NCBI GenBank assembly: GCA_949825045.1
Contig: OX463808.1
Coordinates: forward strand, 32,487,674 to 32,551,673
Source: Argyresthia goedartella
Taxonomy: Eukaryota; Arthropoda; Insecta; Lepidoptera; Argyresthiidae
Direction: 5' to 3'
DNA length: 64,000 bases
In this document: positions 1 to 11,778 of the stretch, piece after piece
Layout: each line of letters begins with the position of its first letter
Position numbering within the stretch: position 1 is the first letter of the stretch
Notes under the pieces: model-generated
What the model was told of the DNA's origin: nothing
Seen by the model: the letters and a program-made list of their open reading frames with translations, nothing else
Database searches by the model: none
Position numbers and translations under genes: made by a program

Positions 1-1159
1 ATCGTAAATTGTAACTTAGTACTTCACTGGTATCTGACTGCCATACCGAGGTTCATCTTCGTTCAGCAAGCGCTGTCATTCCATTAACGGTACCACAAAT
101 GGATACTATGACTCTGCATGATTCCATCATTGCGAGATGTAGCATCAGCTTCTAACTACAGACAATTTCCTTTGATGCGGCACGAACTAAAAAACATGAG
201 AATGGAGCATGATAAGAGAGACCGTTATCCAAATTTCGTATAATTACGATTGTGAAATGGAGTCCAAGCACTCGCCTAGAGCTTTTAAAGCTTCGTTCGT
301 GAATAATAAGAAGAATAAACTAAAAGGTGTACGTTTTATAGAAAAAAATAAGTTAAGATATTTGTAATATAAACAATATTAAATAGACTGAAAACATGCT
401 AATATCACCATATAGAGTCTAAGACTTGTACTATAAATTAGCGTATTTTTCCTATTTGCTATAACTGCATTTTACTAATAATCCCAAAACTTATCAAAAT
501 TATACTGATACTAATTATCTATAACTCTTCAATTTCTGCTGTTCTTAGCACAGCATTAATCACGTTAGAGTAAACTTCACGCGCAATACTTCAAGAAAAG
601 GTAATAACTCTTTCTCCTTCTGTATACCAACGGCATTACCCAAGTTGCCCCAAGTCCTTACTAAGGCAATAAAGTGTACCATGAATAGACCGAAACCCTT
701 TAAAAGGCAAAATTCTAAGATGGTTCAGCGGTTAGTTGACTAAATCCGAAAGTATGTTGCTAACAAGATCAATTCATCGCGTGTTGCAAACGTCTAGCGA
801 AAATAGGTTCCAAAATTCTTAACGCTTTTCAATTGCTGCTGTGCATGTCATCGCCCATCGTTCCCATAGAAATGAAGATAGTATTTTTTAATTGGAAACC
901 TGTTATGAGTTGTATAACAGTCGGCCGGTCACGGGCCGGCGCGGTTACTGTCTGTTCACATCACAGTCAAGGTTGGATCCAATCTCTTCATTCTGGCCAG
1001 GCCAGCGATATCACACTTTATGACGAGAAATTTAAAAAAAGGAAACAATCACCTCCAAAGCTGTCATTGATTATTTGTCAAAAATCTGCAGTTCTCTTTT
1101 TGAATATCCGTGTCTTTATCCTCTTTACAAGTAACTCCGTCTCTTTAAGTTCAGTGTTA
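1..1159. other. AT-rich non-coding stretch
   Basis: I see no exon, known repeat or structured element here. The open frame at 833-1189 has no recognisable domain and runs into the hAT-like element that starts at 1168, so I treat it as chance. Confidence 0.5.
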
Positions 1160-1807
1160 TCTGCAGACAATGGCGTCTTTTTACCATAAGGGAACACTGG
1201 GGCACGTGCCTGGGACCCTCGTCCTTATGGGGGCCCCGAAAAGCCACTTCACTTAACGGACCTTATTGGTAGTTTTTTACTCAGTATGCATGTGAAATGT
1301 TCCCTATTATATCTGTATGGTTCTGCTATGTATTGTACGTTGCTCGAATTTCAAGCAAGGTGAAATTTCAGGGGCGGCTATCGCCGCGCGTTATTCGTGT
1401 TCTTGTGTAGTGGCCATTAATTTCTCAAATTACTGACCATGTTTCAGGGGTGATCCAAGTCCCTCCTTGAATGATGGCTATTAATCAAGTTACTGACCAT
1501 GTGACATTTCTGTGGCGGCTTTTGCCGCCCCTTTTGTCGGCCCTAGTAGTTTCCTCGTTGCTTGACATGGCAACCATGTGAAGTGTGAGGGGCGGTCTGA
1601 ACTTCTGCCCATCTTTCATAAATAAGTAAATCTCTCTCTCTCTCTATGTAGTTTTATAAGAATTAAAAGTGATAATATCTATGTATTTGTTTCAAATCAT
1701 CAATAAAATAAATTCTTAATCTTTACTAATCGTTTTTGAACTAAAGGGCCCCAAATTCTTATGTGCCTTTGGGCCTCAGCGTGGCTTAAGACGGGCCTGT
1801 CTGCAGA
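1160..1807. mobile_element. hAT-like non-autonomous DNA transposon with 8-bp target duplication
   Basis: The element body is 1168-1799 (632 bp). It is bracketed by an exact 8-bp direct repeat, TCTGCAGA, at 1160-1167 and 1800-1807. The left end reads CAATGGCGTCTT and the right end, on the other strand, CAGGCCCGTCTT, a 12-bp imperfect terminal inverted repeat with 9 matches. Just inside both ends are further G/C-rich inverted blocks (GGGGCCCC type). An 8-bp duplication and CA(G)-starting short TIRs are hallmarks of the hAT superfamily. There is no transposase frame, so it would depend on a transposase made elsewhere. Inside, ATTACTGACCATGT occurs twice (about 1430 and 1490), each near a GGCGGCT...GCCGC block. 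A (TC)n run is at about 1632. Confidence 0.75.
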
Positions 1808-4800
1808 TGTTTCTTACACATATGCTTAATCATTAGCCGGAGATTTGAGATCAGCCTCGGTTTGTTCTGCGTGTATTTAATCTCGGTTGGTATGTAGAAG
1901 TTTTATAAAAGCAAGTCTCCGCAATATCTGATCTTAGGTTGTCATTATCGCGGTTGCTTTGCGCCTGCGCCGCCGGTGCGCATGGGTCTCAGAATAATAA
2001 GGACTGGAAGTGGCTTCCATTAAATGATTCCCCCTATAGGAGAAATCTGCGCTTTTGCTAAGAACGAGATAACTTCCCTAGTCCCTACAAAAAAACACAA
2101 ATACAGATGCACAACAAACTCTCAAAGAAACAAACAAACATTACAGATGATTAAGTAGAAGGAAGGCGTCTCCAATATAAATCTTCCTTGGCTTGCGTCG
2201 ATGGCGGCGTCCATTCCCTCGGATGTGAGGTTATTATTCCGGCTCTATTAGAGGGACAAGACGGCAGTTTATAGTTATGTTGAAAGGGTCCTTTTGTGTC
2301 GGGACATTTAGAAAAGCGGATAGCTGGATGCTCACTTGGGATGAACCGCTTCTGTTTGATTGCGGCCCGATATTTTATCGTCCTGAGAAAGTCTTTAAAT
2401 ACTCAAATCAAAATAAATTAATTTCTTTCGGTTCGGTATTGGTAGAACAATTTCAAGGAACGTGAAAATTGGAATAGTCGGCTTTGATCAAATAACTCGC
2501 AACTTCAAAATCTTAGCTAAGCTCGTGTAAACAAACAATTAGCAAAGTTCGTGCCCAAACACAAGTTTATGGTCCGTCGATGTCATAAAATGTAAATTTT
2601 AACTATTAGCTCCGCAACCTTTCAGTAAATCCATGTTTATGATATCATTTGTAAAGAGACACACGACGGAATTTCACAATATCCTGCTCACGAAATGTTC
2701 GTGAATCATTTCAATCCGTAATTGAGATCAATTTCTTTATGTTGTGTTAATGTTTCAGCCAGACCTAGTTAGTGCGCGTGCGCCTTTATAAAGAAATAAC
2801 CGTAAATTCGCGGTTTTCTAATTAATTTCAGAGTGGTCGGTTGTTTACGACCTGCGTTCCACTTAGATTTCAGTTGAGACCGATATAAAGTAAAACATTT
2901 CCAGCGTTATTGTTCTCGTGGTTAGAAAGCGAGTTGCATTTGTTATTTTTATATGCAAGTTGAGAAACATCTGAGTAATCAGAACATGACGTTATCTGAT
3001 GAACAACAGTAGATAAATAATGCGAGGAAGGAAATATAATAAAAATAAACCTGTAATGGTATGGCAACGATCGGAGCATATAATAAGTTCAATAATAGTG
3101 CGAAGACATGCATCATAAAAGTTTATAAATGTGAGATCTGATAGCCCCGAGATACTGATTGTTGGCCAGAAACTCGGCTAACATCTAACATGGAGTTATC
3201 GTGATCTCTTCAACACTCAACCAAATTTATTGCTATGACCTTAATTGAGTTTTAAGTTGGTCCAGCCCAACGTCGCCGTGTCGAAAGCTTTCGGAAGAAT
3301 GCATGGGAGTTTTTCTAAGCAACAATGTTTCAAATTACCCCCCTTAAGCGTAGGGGCTGTAACGATGCGTATAGTCCCTATCTCTATACAAGTATAAATA
3401 TTGGAAACAAAACTTCTACCAATGTCGATTTCGATGTTGTAGGAAATCTTAAATGGCCTGGAGAATTATATTCAAGCTGTGAGTGTTAATGTAACAATAC
3501 AGAGATACAAAATCACAGGCAATCACTCAAATGATAAAGGGCCTTACAAAAGAGGCAAGACTGTTAGATGTTGCAACACGGACAGAGCAACAATTTTGCT
3601 CGTCATTATTCCACCGTTATTGTCTGCGCTGCCCTTTCTTCCTGGTATTGTGAGTTTGATTGACAAGAAAGAAGGAAATGAAGTTTGAGAGATCTCTGTC
3701 TGGTGGTCGAGACGCTAAATCCCCAGTATTGGCGGTGGTTCGTTTCTCCCAATTATATCGTCTCTAGCTGACGATTGGCTGCGCCCGCGTCTCCGTTGCC
3801 GACGACGCGAGGAATCCAGCGTGTCGTGACTGTGATAAAAAAAGCTGACGCAAATTGTCGATACGCTTCGTGCACACAATTTCATGCTCCGACTTTTAAA
3901 AAGAACACTCTAGATTTGTCATATTTTCAACCACAATGAGACGCAAAATCTCAAAACCCGTTCGGGCAGTTTCGGTTGAGGGAACCGCATCCATTCTTCA
4001 GAATAGCATTAATTAACGGCAGCTTTAAATCTGACGCTAATGAATATTGACTGAAAAATGGCTTTTAAAAAAGCTAGCACAACACGGATGTTATTCAATT
4101 GTATAGTTCTAATTGCACTTTTTACCAGCATTTATCATTGGCTTCGCTCGTCCAAAGCATAATGGAACTGGCATTGATTATAGCGGCACATTTGTCTAAA
4201 GGTTACGAGAGCTGATGGCATCTTTTCCCGCGTGCGCGAGCGCAGGCGTCCGGCTCCGCCTCCTCAGACCCGGTTGTTTCCACCTTCAATAGTTATCTTG
4301 GATTGCAGTCTGAGCTTTCTACACTGCAAGGAAATTAATAAATACTGCCAGAGTTTTGCCAATTTAGAATTTAGAAAGCTGTTGATTCTGGAATTTGGTC
4401 CGTTTTTTGTGGATTCGGCTAGCGAGGTGGAGTATGAAGCAATGTCGATAGTTATCTCGCTCGATCCGTTCCACACCGGCGAGGGTTGCGGTGCGTGACG
4501 GCTGCGCCGGCGTTGCTGATTAGAAATCTCTAGTTGCGATGGACTGCTCGGTAGTTTTGACATTGAACATTTGGATTGTGACGCGGTCTCGTCATAATGC
4601 AGTGGGATTGTTGGGATGTTATACGAAAGAGATAAGATGACCAATGCCAGAGAAAAAGTAATGGAAATAATCATAAAAGACGAAAGGGCCCAGAGTAACT
4701 AAATAAACTACTTCTTTCCACATAATAAACCAACATACAATAATTGTAGGCAGTAAACCGTAGAAACCACCTAATAAAAGGAAATTGCCAATCGGAACGG

Positions 4801-6400
4801 AAGCAAAACGGACGCTATCACCACCTCGCAAGTCACAAAGCTATAAATATTTCAATGGCAACGCGCACAATTTCGTAATGTCACGTAGGAACCGAGTGAT
4901 GGCCACTGAACCGAAACGAGCTGGTAGAAAAAAAGCCTAGCTATTCACCGGGCAAGTAATAACTAGCGTACAGAGCGGTGGGAACGAATGATGAACACGA
5001 CCCAGCACTGGTGAATACGGCTATTGCCATCATAAAGGAGTAAATGGATTTTAAGTATTTGAAGATACCTACAGTAACAGAAGCATCGAAATTTTGTGAG
5101 GTCGTTAAACTAGTAAATGATGAAACAGATTGAGATTTAATAAGAGATATTAATATAGAACCTCAAATAATTTTGCTTCCAACCAGCAGTAATTGTTGTT
5201 TGCATTGCAGTTAGTCATAATTGATTGCTTATGTTTGGCAATATTCTCCAAATCTACCCATTTTTTTCTGCCGGCTGGTAGAATGAGTATCACCTGATTA
5301 GTTTACAGGCAATTTTCATGGAATAATCAATATTTAGAATCTTTGTAATATGAATGTAATATCAATGTTTAAATTTCAATCGCAAACACGTAATTTTAGT
5401 ACTATGCCTCTTCCGGCAGTATGAAGTGTATCTGGATCGTAAATATCGTTATGTCATTATTTACTGTGAGTACTGGTTTGTAGAAATAATTTGAAATCAG
5501 GTTTATTTTTTTAATAAACATTATATCAAATTGGAATAGAACCCTATTTGAATTTGATATAAGATTTATCCTTTCAAGTTTAGCAAAAAAAACTGGAAAG
5601 TTATTCTTTAGCAGGTACTTCTGTTAATAGTTGAAGAAGGTCCACAGAAAAATATACTTCAAAACTTTAAACAATTTCGAAATCATTGCTTTAAAATTCT
5701 ATTCCTGTCTAGAATCATATTTCTAGGTGTCAATTAACGAAGAGTCGACTAGAAATATAAGGAAATAAATACCTCTTTATAAGTGACTTTACAAATATAT
5801 TTTTTAACTTCACCCAGTAGTATCTAGTTTCATTATATTATTAGGCTCAAAGTTAACTTTATGACGTATGTCATCTTTATTAAGCACAACGCAGCATTTA
5901 GCACGATAGGTTTGTTGGTCATCTTTCATTTCGCTTTCCATGCATTTTCTCTATAGCGTCGTCTCTAAAATTTCTTCGGTGATCGTTACCTATCTATATT
6001 TGAGAATTTCATCTTCATTTTCATAAGTTCCAATTATTATAATTATTGTTAGCATTACTCTGACAATCATATTTTTTCTTTTATTGATATATCCATTTAC
6101 TCTTTACACATTACGAGTAGGTGAATGTGATTTGAGTTCTTACTTGTAACCGACTCAAATATCTTCACATGTTTGCAGTAATAGAATTTTCAGAAATAAA
6201 ATGGTTGTGAATTTCGTCGAACCTCACTAAGCAGAATTTTATCAGGCAGGTAAGTACTCACGCCAAATACAAAAGAACAATGACCCAGATCCGCTATAGA
6301 TAAGTATCGACGTGACGCATGGAATCGATAACAACTAGCACACACATTTTGTTCCATCCACATGCAGCGGCTCCGTGCACGTTATCAAACCAATATTTAC
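1808..6400. other. Intergenic or intronic stretch without secure genes
   Basis: This is mostly AT-rich sequence with local GC-rich islands at about 1970-2000, 2160-2260, 3700-3830 and 4215-4270/4480-4520. The islands could be regulatory or exonic. Overlapping open frames on both strands at 4232-4831 have no domain I recognise. At 2201-2224 a short ATG frame (MAASIPSD) ends at a GTGAGG that could be a splice donor, but nothing corroborates it. Confidence 0.4.
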
Positions 6401-6439
6401 TGAAGCAACAGCAACAGCAACACGCGAGCCGGGATGAGC

Positions 6440-7060
6440 GATCGTGTGAACCCGCTAGCATGCTGCCGGCCGGCGACGAAGACGCCGCCAATGACCCTCA
6501 GAATCTGAACCCATTCAAGCAACAGCACGTTACGTACGACATGACGGATCTGAACATAAAAACTCAAATAATACCTATTCAGAGGCCAGCAGCTGCTGCG
6601 ACAGATGCGCGTGAGCAGCCGACGTTTACAGAAACGATGCGTTCCAAAGTTCACGGAATGGTTAGACTCACCTCTTCGGGTCGGTAGAGCAGCAACGGCG
6701 CACTCACTAACAGTACACGTGCACAGCCTCGCACCTGTCGGCGACTGACTCGCCATTTCCATATTTGATAGTATTTATGTTGGTCGTGATGTGCGCGCGC
6801 AGCCCGGGCCGGCGCGAGCGGCGGACTGACTGGCGACTGGCGGGGCCTGCGCGCGCCGCGCTACCTGCCGCCTGCCGCCGTGGGCCCACCTGTCCCCCGG
6901 CCCCACACCCCGCCGCCAGGAACCGGATGGTGCTCCAAAACAAAACGGCCAACAAAGGACGTGCCGCGACCGTTCGCCACCGCTCCTACTATTCCTTCGA
7001 GGGCTGCCCCGGCAGACCCATATCTGCTCACACGCACCTGACTCGAAATGGCCGGCCGAC
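6440..7060. promoter_or_regulatory. CpG-rich block, candidate promoter (possibly divergent)
   Basis: This is the strongest GC- and CpG-rich block in the left half, densest at 6785-6925, inside AT-rich flanks. On the minus strand it contains an initiator-like TCAGT at 6825-6829, then an ATG at 6762 and a strong splice donor at 6671. On the plus strand an open frame runs out to a perfect GTAAGT donor at 7094. Together these resemble a promoter with first exons on one or both sides. The function of either transcript is unknown. Confidence 0.45.
6672..6762 (-). CDS. Candidate first coding exon of an unidentified leftward gene
   Basis: On the minus strand an ATG at 6762 (context CAAATATGG, with a second in-frame ATG two codons on) opens 30 codons plus one base. 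The exon would end at 6672 in AAGAG followed by a consensus GTGAGT donor. The peptide starts MEMASQSPTGARLC and is rich in Ala, Thr and Cys. I recognise no domain. The 60-200 bp upstream are very GC-rich and carry an initiator-like TCAGT, as expected for a 5' UTR. No matching downstream exon could be found between 1 and 6600, so the next exon may be outside the window. The exon could equally be untranslated. Confidence 0.33.
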
Positions 7061-7093
7061 CGCAGTCGTCGACACCAAAGTTTTAATAATGAT
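6927..7093 (+). CDS. Weak candidate first exon of a rightward transcript
   Basis: An ATG at 6927 opens a frame starting MVLQNKTANKGRAATVRHRS. It stays open to 7093, directly before a GAT|GTAAGT donor; without splicing it stops at 7095-7097. No domain is recognised. The evidence is only the CpG-rich setting and the donor, and the frame overlaps what would be the 5' UTR of the minus-strand candidate. Confidence 0.18.
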
Positions 7094-7299
7094 GTAAGTA
7101 AAGGCTTTCGAAAAGTCCATTGCCCTCGCGGAACCTATTGACCTGGCATTCGACAATGAAGATGCAACTCGACAAGATGATGGTATTACTGACATAAGCA
7201 AAAGATGGAATTATGTCGAAAGTGGTGATACAGAAGGCAATTGGAATGCTGACCAGCTTGGGATTGAAACAATCGTTCGCAGGTAATTGTGGATGTAGT

Positions 7300-8402
7300 T
7301 TATGCCAATACTAACAATGTGATGTGATACGTACATGAATTATCCGGTGGATCTACATAAATATCCGAGTGGGTTCTTCAGCGAGCAGACAAGTCTGATC
7401 AATCATAAAATGGAATTTGGTTTCTGTTATGGACAAATTAGTTTGTTAACGAAGTGTCGGTGCTTTTCGGCTTATCGTGAAGCATATCATTCATACCAAT
7501 AGATTACGAAATGATATCATTGCGCTCGATATGACTGTGCTGTTATATGTGATAAGAGCTTTGATTTATGCTGAATCCGTCCAAAGTGTAATGCAATTTA
7601 GTAATGGCCAATATTTGATCGTTGTATTTTGATTGTTTTGTTTCTTTAGGGAGCATTAGTAAATCATCTTCATTGGGTTTACAAATAACCTACGATTTTT
7701 TAAATAGATCTGAATATCTTTAAGTTGAATTCCTCCAACACGGTGCATTTATTGTTTAAGTGAAAAATGGTTCTTCCCATTCTAATGTGAATTTCAGTGG
7801 CCTTGATTGCGGAGTAGTAACTTTTCAATACTATTTACCGTAATAGCAGTAATTCCCGCCAACTTCGCCCAGCGCTCTTAATTCGTGGCGCGAGGTATAC
7901 TTAGATATAGGTACAGTCGCAATCTTGTCGAGTTATCCTTTCTGGACATTGCACCATCATCATCATTCATATCATGTTTTCGGAAGTTTATTACAGCTGA
8001 TTTGTATTCTCTCAAAGAACGGAGTATTCTAGGAAAATGCAGAAAGATTTTCAACACGAAACATACAACACAACATACTTGCTGTAGTTTGGGCACAGTG
8101 GCCGCGGTCCTGGCGCATACGCACCTGATAACTGCAACGCGACACGCCGCCTCTGATAACAGTATATACCTATTGCCGCCTGAAAAATACTGTTTACGTC
8201 ACACCGATAGTGAAATAACGACTACCTAGGTTATACTGAAGGAATTGTTTGGAACACTGTTGGAATTGGAATTATGAAAGGGAAATCGCTACTTTCGCTG
8301 GGAAATAATAGGTTCATCTTTAGCCATTGATATAAAATTTAATCATGTTAATTTTGGTATCTCAGCCTTTCATGTTTATGCTGATTACCATACACTAACG
8401 TT
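7300..8402. other. AT-rich stretch, no gene seen
   Basis: Open frames on both strands at 7878-8229 mirror each other and show no domain. No repeat family is recognised before the minisatellite at 8403. Confidence 0.4.
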
Positions 8403-8674
8403 AATGTACTAGCAGTGTCCAGTACCATTACCCAATAATGTACTAGCAGTGTCCAGTACCATTACCCAATAATGTACTAGCAGTGTCCAGTACCATTACC
8501 CAATAATGTACTAGCAGTGTCCAGTACCATTACCCAATAATGTACTAGCAGTGTCCAGTACCATTACCCAATAATGTACTAGCAGTGTCCAGTACCATTA
8601 CCCAATAATGTACTAGCAGTGTCCAGTACCATAACCCAATAATGTACTAGCAGTGTCCAGTACCATTACCCAAT
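8403..8674. repeat. 34-bp minisatellite, 8 near-identical copies
   Basis: The unit starts AATGTACTAGCAGTGTCCAG and repeats at 8403, 8437, 8471, 8505, 8539, 8573, 8607 and 8641, followed by a 4-base partial copy. The copies are identical except for one T-to-A change near 8635. Such homogeneity implies recent expansion or continuing homogenisation. The array contains no gene. Confidence 0.97.
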
Positions 8675-8863
8675 AATGACATCCAGAATTAATTCGCAAA
8701 GAAATGGGTGGGTGGTCTCATAATATCTGAATCTCTTCTTATATCATTTTTACAGTTTTCCTAGTATAAGTAACATTAACATCAAGAATATAGAGAAATT
8801 TCAAAATTTCCAATACTAAATGACACCAAAATATTTTTTTCCTACCCAAAATGGGTAAATGAT

Positions 8864-9075
8864 CACCAAAAGTTGCAGAAAATATCAAAGCAAAATACTG
8901 CGGTAGCTTAGGTGAAGGGAAAAGGGGGTGAGCGAAGCGAAGCCCCCTTTATCCTTCGTGTTAGGTTGAACATGTAAGAACAACAAAAAATACTTAAAAC
9001 ATAAATTTAAGTGCACAAAACATAAAAAGAAGTATGGTGATCATGTATCCAAACACAATTTGGTGATCATTTACT
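8864..9075 (+). mobile_element. Foldback-type element 1 with shared core (TGATCACCA arms)
   Basis: The central core at about 8890-8981 carries CTGCGGTAGCTTAGGTGAAG, a hairpin-forming GGGGG...GCCCCC segment and then CTTCGTGTTAGGTTGAACAT. It is flanked by AAATGATCACCAAA at about 8864 and its reverse complement at about 9060-9073, with another GGTGATCAT at about 9036. The outer limits are not clear. The same core occurs at 13843, 47811 and 48130 with unrelated arms. The core's downstream extension (polyA-rich, to about 9030) is shared with the 13.9-kb copy only. Confidence 0.6.
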
Positions 9076-9693
9076 AATTCTGGCAGTAATTTCGTATTTA
9101 TTGGTAGTAAATTTTCGATTTTTTTGATAATCGTTTAAATACAAGCCATACTAAATTGCTGTTAGTTAGCTTGTCACAAATGAAAACTCAAACTCCTACG
9201 ATTTACTGCACCAGAAGAAAAGAAGATCCAGTTATTGTCAGCATAGATTCATACGGTTCAGACTAAATAGGACCTGGAAGCGCCTTCCGAAATCCCATAA
9301 AAATCACGTCTGTCATTTAAGCTATACGTGTTTGTGACAGTACCTAGAAAGAATTAGAACTACCTCTATAGACTAATTCTCTTATCAATTCTCTCACATT
9401 ACCTATGCAAAACGGGTCTACGGTATTGAATGCTGGGTGAAAAACCTTGTACTCACCCAATCACAAGGTTTTTGAGCAGCATTATTTTGTGTGTATGTGA
9501 ATGCGCTTAGGCGTAAGCGTGCCATCTCCATCCTAAGACCTCCAAGTCCATACGGGGAATAATTCTCATGTTTACCACTCTTTGTCATCTAGAGAACTGT
9601 ATGTTGTCTACTGCGTCTGACATTAACTGCATTCCCACGCAGGAGACAAAGGGCGCTTTTCAATATTATTTTCCGTTATTTTCCGTGTGTGTG

Positions 9694-9722
9694 GCGTGTG
9701 TAGTGTGTGTGGTGTGTGTGAC
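9694..9722. repeat. Imperfect (GT)n microsatellite
   Basis: A GTGTGT-rich run interrupted by GGCG, TAG and TGG. Low-complexity DNA. Confidence 0.7.
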
Positions 9723-10039
9723 ACACCGGCGATACACAGTTACTGACTGTTTGCAAATGAGAAGGCAATATTGGGACAATATTCTTACGCATCTTTGCGT
9801 CATGAAACACGCAAGTTTATTTTTTTGTTTACTTTAGATATTTGCAAAACTCAGTACTACACTTTTAAAATATATATTTTTTTCTAAACTATAGAAGTTA
9901 GAGATTTCTTTGAAACTATAGTACAAATTTAAACTCTTTTTCGAGTCCTTTTTATTTCAAACGTATATCTTGTTTACTTAAAAAGTTATTGCAATTTTAA
10001 AAGTGTGATACTTAGTTTTGCAGGCCAGTATGTAAACGT

Positions 10040-10375
10040 ATGTTTTTGCCTCTTCTCTACACTGTCGGAGAAGAATGGCTCAGAAACTCCCACAGATTGA
10101 TTTTTAGATCTCTTTTAAAAATTGTTTATGTTTAGCTAATACAATACTATATAATCTTACAATATAAATTATTATTAATAATAAGCAGGAATAAATAATT
10201 CCGAAAATTATTATCAGCGAGTTCTGTGTTGAGTTAGATTAACCCCATAGAGTCTTGACCATAGTGATATCCCTTTTTAGACAAAGTCGCTTTTATATAC
10301 ATGGTTTTCAAATTTCTCAAATGGCAATTTCAAAATCCCCATCTTGTTGTAGTAGAGAATGCCCTTGAAATAATT
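10040..10375 (-). mobile_element. 3' end fragment of a CR1/Daphne-like LINE
   Basis: Read on the minus strand, it shows the end of the reverse-transcriptase C-terminal region (motif near FEIAI, then the GGGATAT block) followed by a 3' UTR with ATTATTTATTCCTGCTTATT. It matches, in order, the plus-strand copies at 30290-30640 and 54720-55110. It is 5'-truncated and frame-broken, and keeps only the last part of the ORF. Confidence 0.75.
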
Positions 10376-10871
10376 GTTATTTGTAATATATATTTTATTT
10401 TTCACTCAGGTTTCATTAGGAAACCTTCACAACTCTACATCTGGAGTAACCCGGCAAAATGGAGTATTGGATACTTATAATTTTTGGCTACACGTGGAGC
10501 CAATTATGGCTGTGCCACCTCGGAGTCATCGAATTCTTGAAAACTTGGCTGCTGAATGTGTTATACATGGTTATTGATTTAAATGCATGGCACCTACTAA
10601 CTCGACACTAAGCGCGATGAGTTAAAAGCCCGACCACCTGCGCTAACTCAATATAATTATACTATAATGGTGTAATTATATTTTAAGTATAATAATTTTT
10701 TAAGTATAATTATATTATAATGGTGTGCTCACATGTCCGCAATGCGCGAGGATCTTCACAAGGAAGATTGGCTACACAAGCCACATGCGAACACGAGCGA
10801 GTTCAAGGCTCATGAAGCAGTCGCCGTGACCGAAATCGGACGGACCACTTAATAACCTACTTATCACAAAC

Positions 10872-11025
10872 AATAATAATAATAATAATAATGAACACTA
10901 TTTACACACATTGATCTAGCCCCAAACTAGGATTCCCTGTATCTTGGGTACTAGACAACGATACACATACTTATATAGATAAATACTATACTTAGATAGA
11001 TTAGATAAATAAATACTTAATATAC
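10872..11025 (-). mobile_element. SINE-A fragment next to an (AAT)n microsatellite
   Basis: (AAT)n occupies 10872-10892. It is followed by the reverse-strand 3' body of the SINE whose full copy is at 39119-39333: TTTACACACATTGATCTAGC, CCCAAACTAGGATTCCC, GATACACATACTTATATAGA. The tRNA-like head is absent, as expected for a 5'-truncated retroposed copy. Confidence 0.75.
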
Positions 11026-11423
11026 AATACTTTCATATTTAAAAAAAAAACTGAAAAATGCAAACGTGTCTAAAGTGGGTACGACATTAAAAAGTGTATG
11101 ACCGCAAATGGCATATGGTAGGGGCCTGGTTTTGTGCACCTTGTCTAGCTTCTACGGAGGGTTAAAACAGGGAAAAGGGTATAAATGGCAGTTCTTTGAG
11201 CGTCCTCTAATGGCTGATAGAGAGGAGATGGTAACGGACATCTGCCTCTAGATATGTAGAAGCGCCAATGAGATAAAATGTTAAACTGGGACTTAGGTAA
11301 CTAATTCCCTAATTAATCTAGCTGCAGTTGTTTGCGTTTATCATTATTAGATGTTGCAAATTCTTTATATAATTTTGGTGCATTAGACATTTAAAAATCT
11401 AAAACTCTGCAAGCTTGATTGTT

Positions 11424-11778
11424 TTAGGGTTCCGTACCATAATAATGAAAATGGCACCCAAGATCACTTCCTTGTCCGTCTCTGTCTGTCAAGAGCTTTT
11501 TGCTCCGGAATACGTGGAGGTATCAAGTTGGAATTAATATCGATTACTCAAGTACTCTTTAGAATTTGTAGAAATATCAAACTTAAGGGTCACAATTTTG
11601 CTTAAATTGCTTTATATCCGCAAAAGAATCAAAACATTTAGGGTATTTCCCGTTGACCTAAAATCATGAAATTTGGCAAGAAATATCCGATGACCGTTAT
11701 ACTTCCATCACAAAAAAATGTCATTTGTGCGGAGCCATCAGTGCGCGAGTCTGACTCGCACTTGGCCGGTTCTTTTTT
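11424..11778 (-). mobile_element. Lepidopteran interspersed repeat (GGTTCCGTACC family)
   Basis: It begins TTAGGGTTCCGTACC and ends GCGCGAGTC...CACTTGGCCGGTTC, which is the reverse complement of the complete copy at 37556-37976. The interior includes the CTTCCTTGTCCGTCTCTGTC block, equivalent to the GACGGACGGACGG tract. This repeat is abundant in lepidopteran sequences. It has no coding capacity. Confidence 0.85.

Noticed and set aside
4232..4831. Three overlapping open frames on both strands, two with hydrophobic stretches
   Set aside because: No domain or consistent splice sites. Overlap on both strands in a GC-rich patch is typical of chance frames.
6319..6687. Plus-strand protein with a Gln run (LLKQQQQQHASRD)
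   Set aside because: The Gln run is a short CAA/CAG repeat. There is no domain, and the minus strand has the better splice signal in this block.
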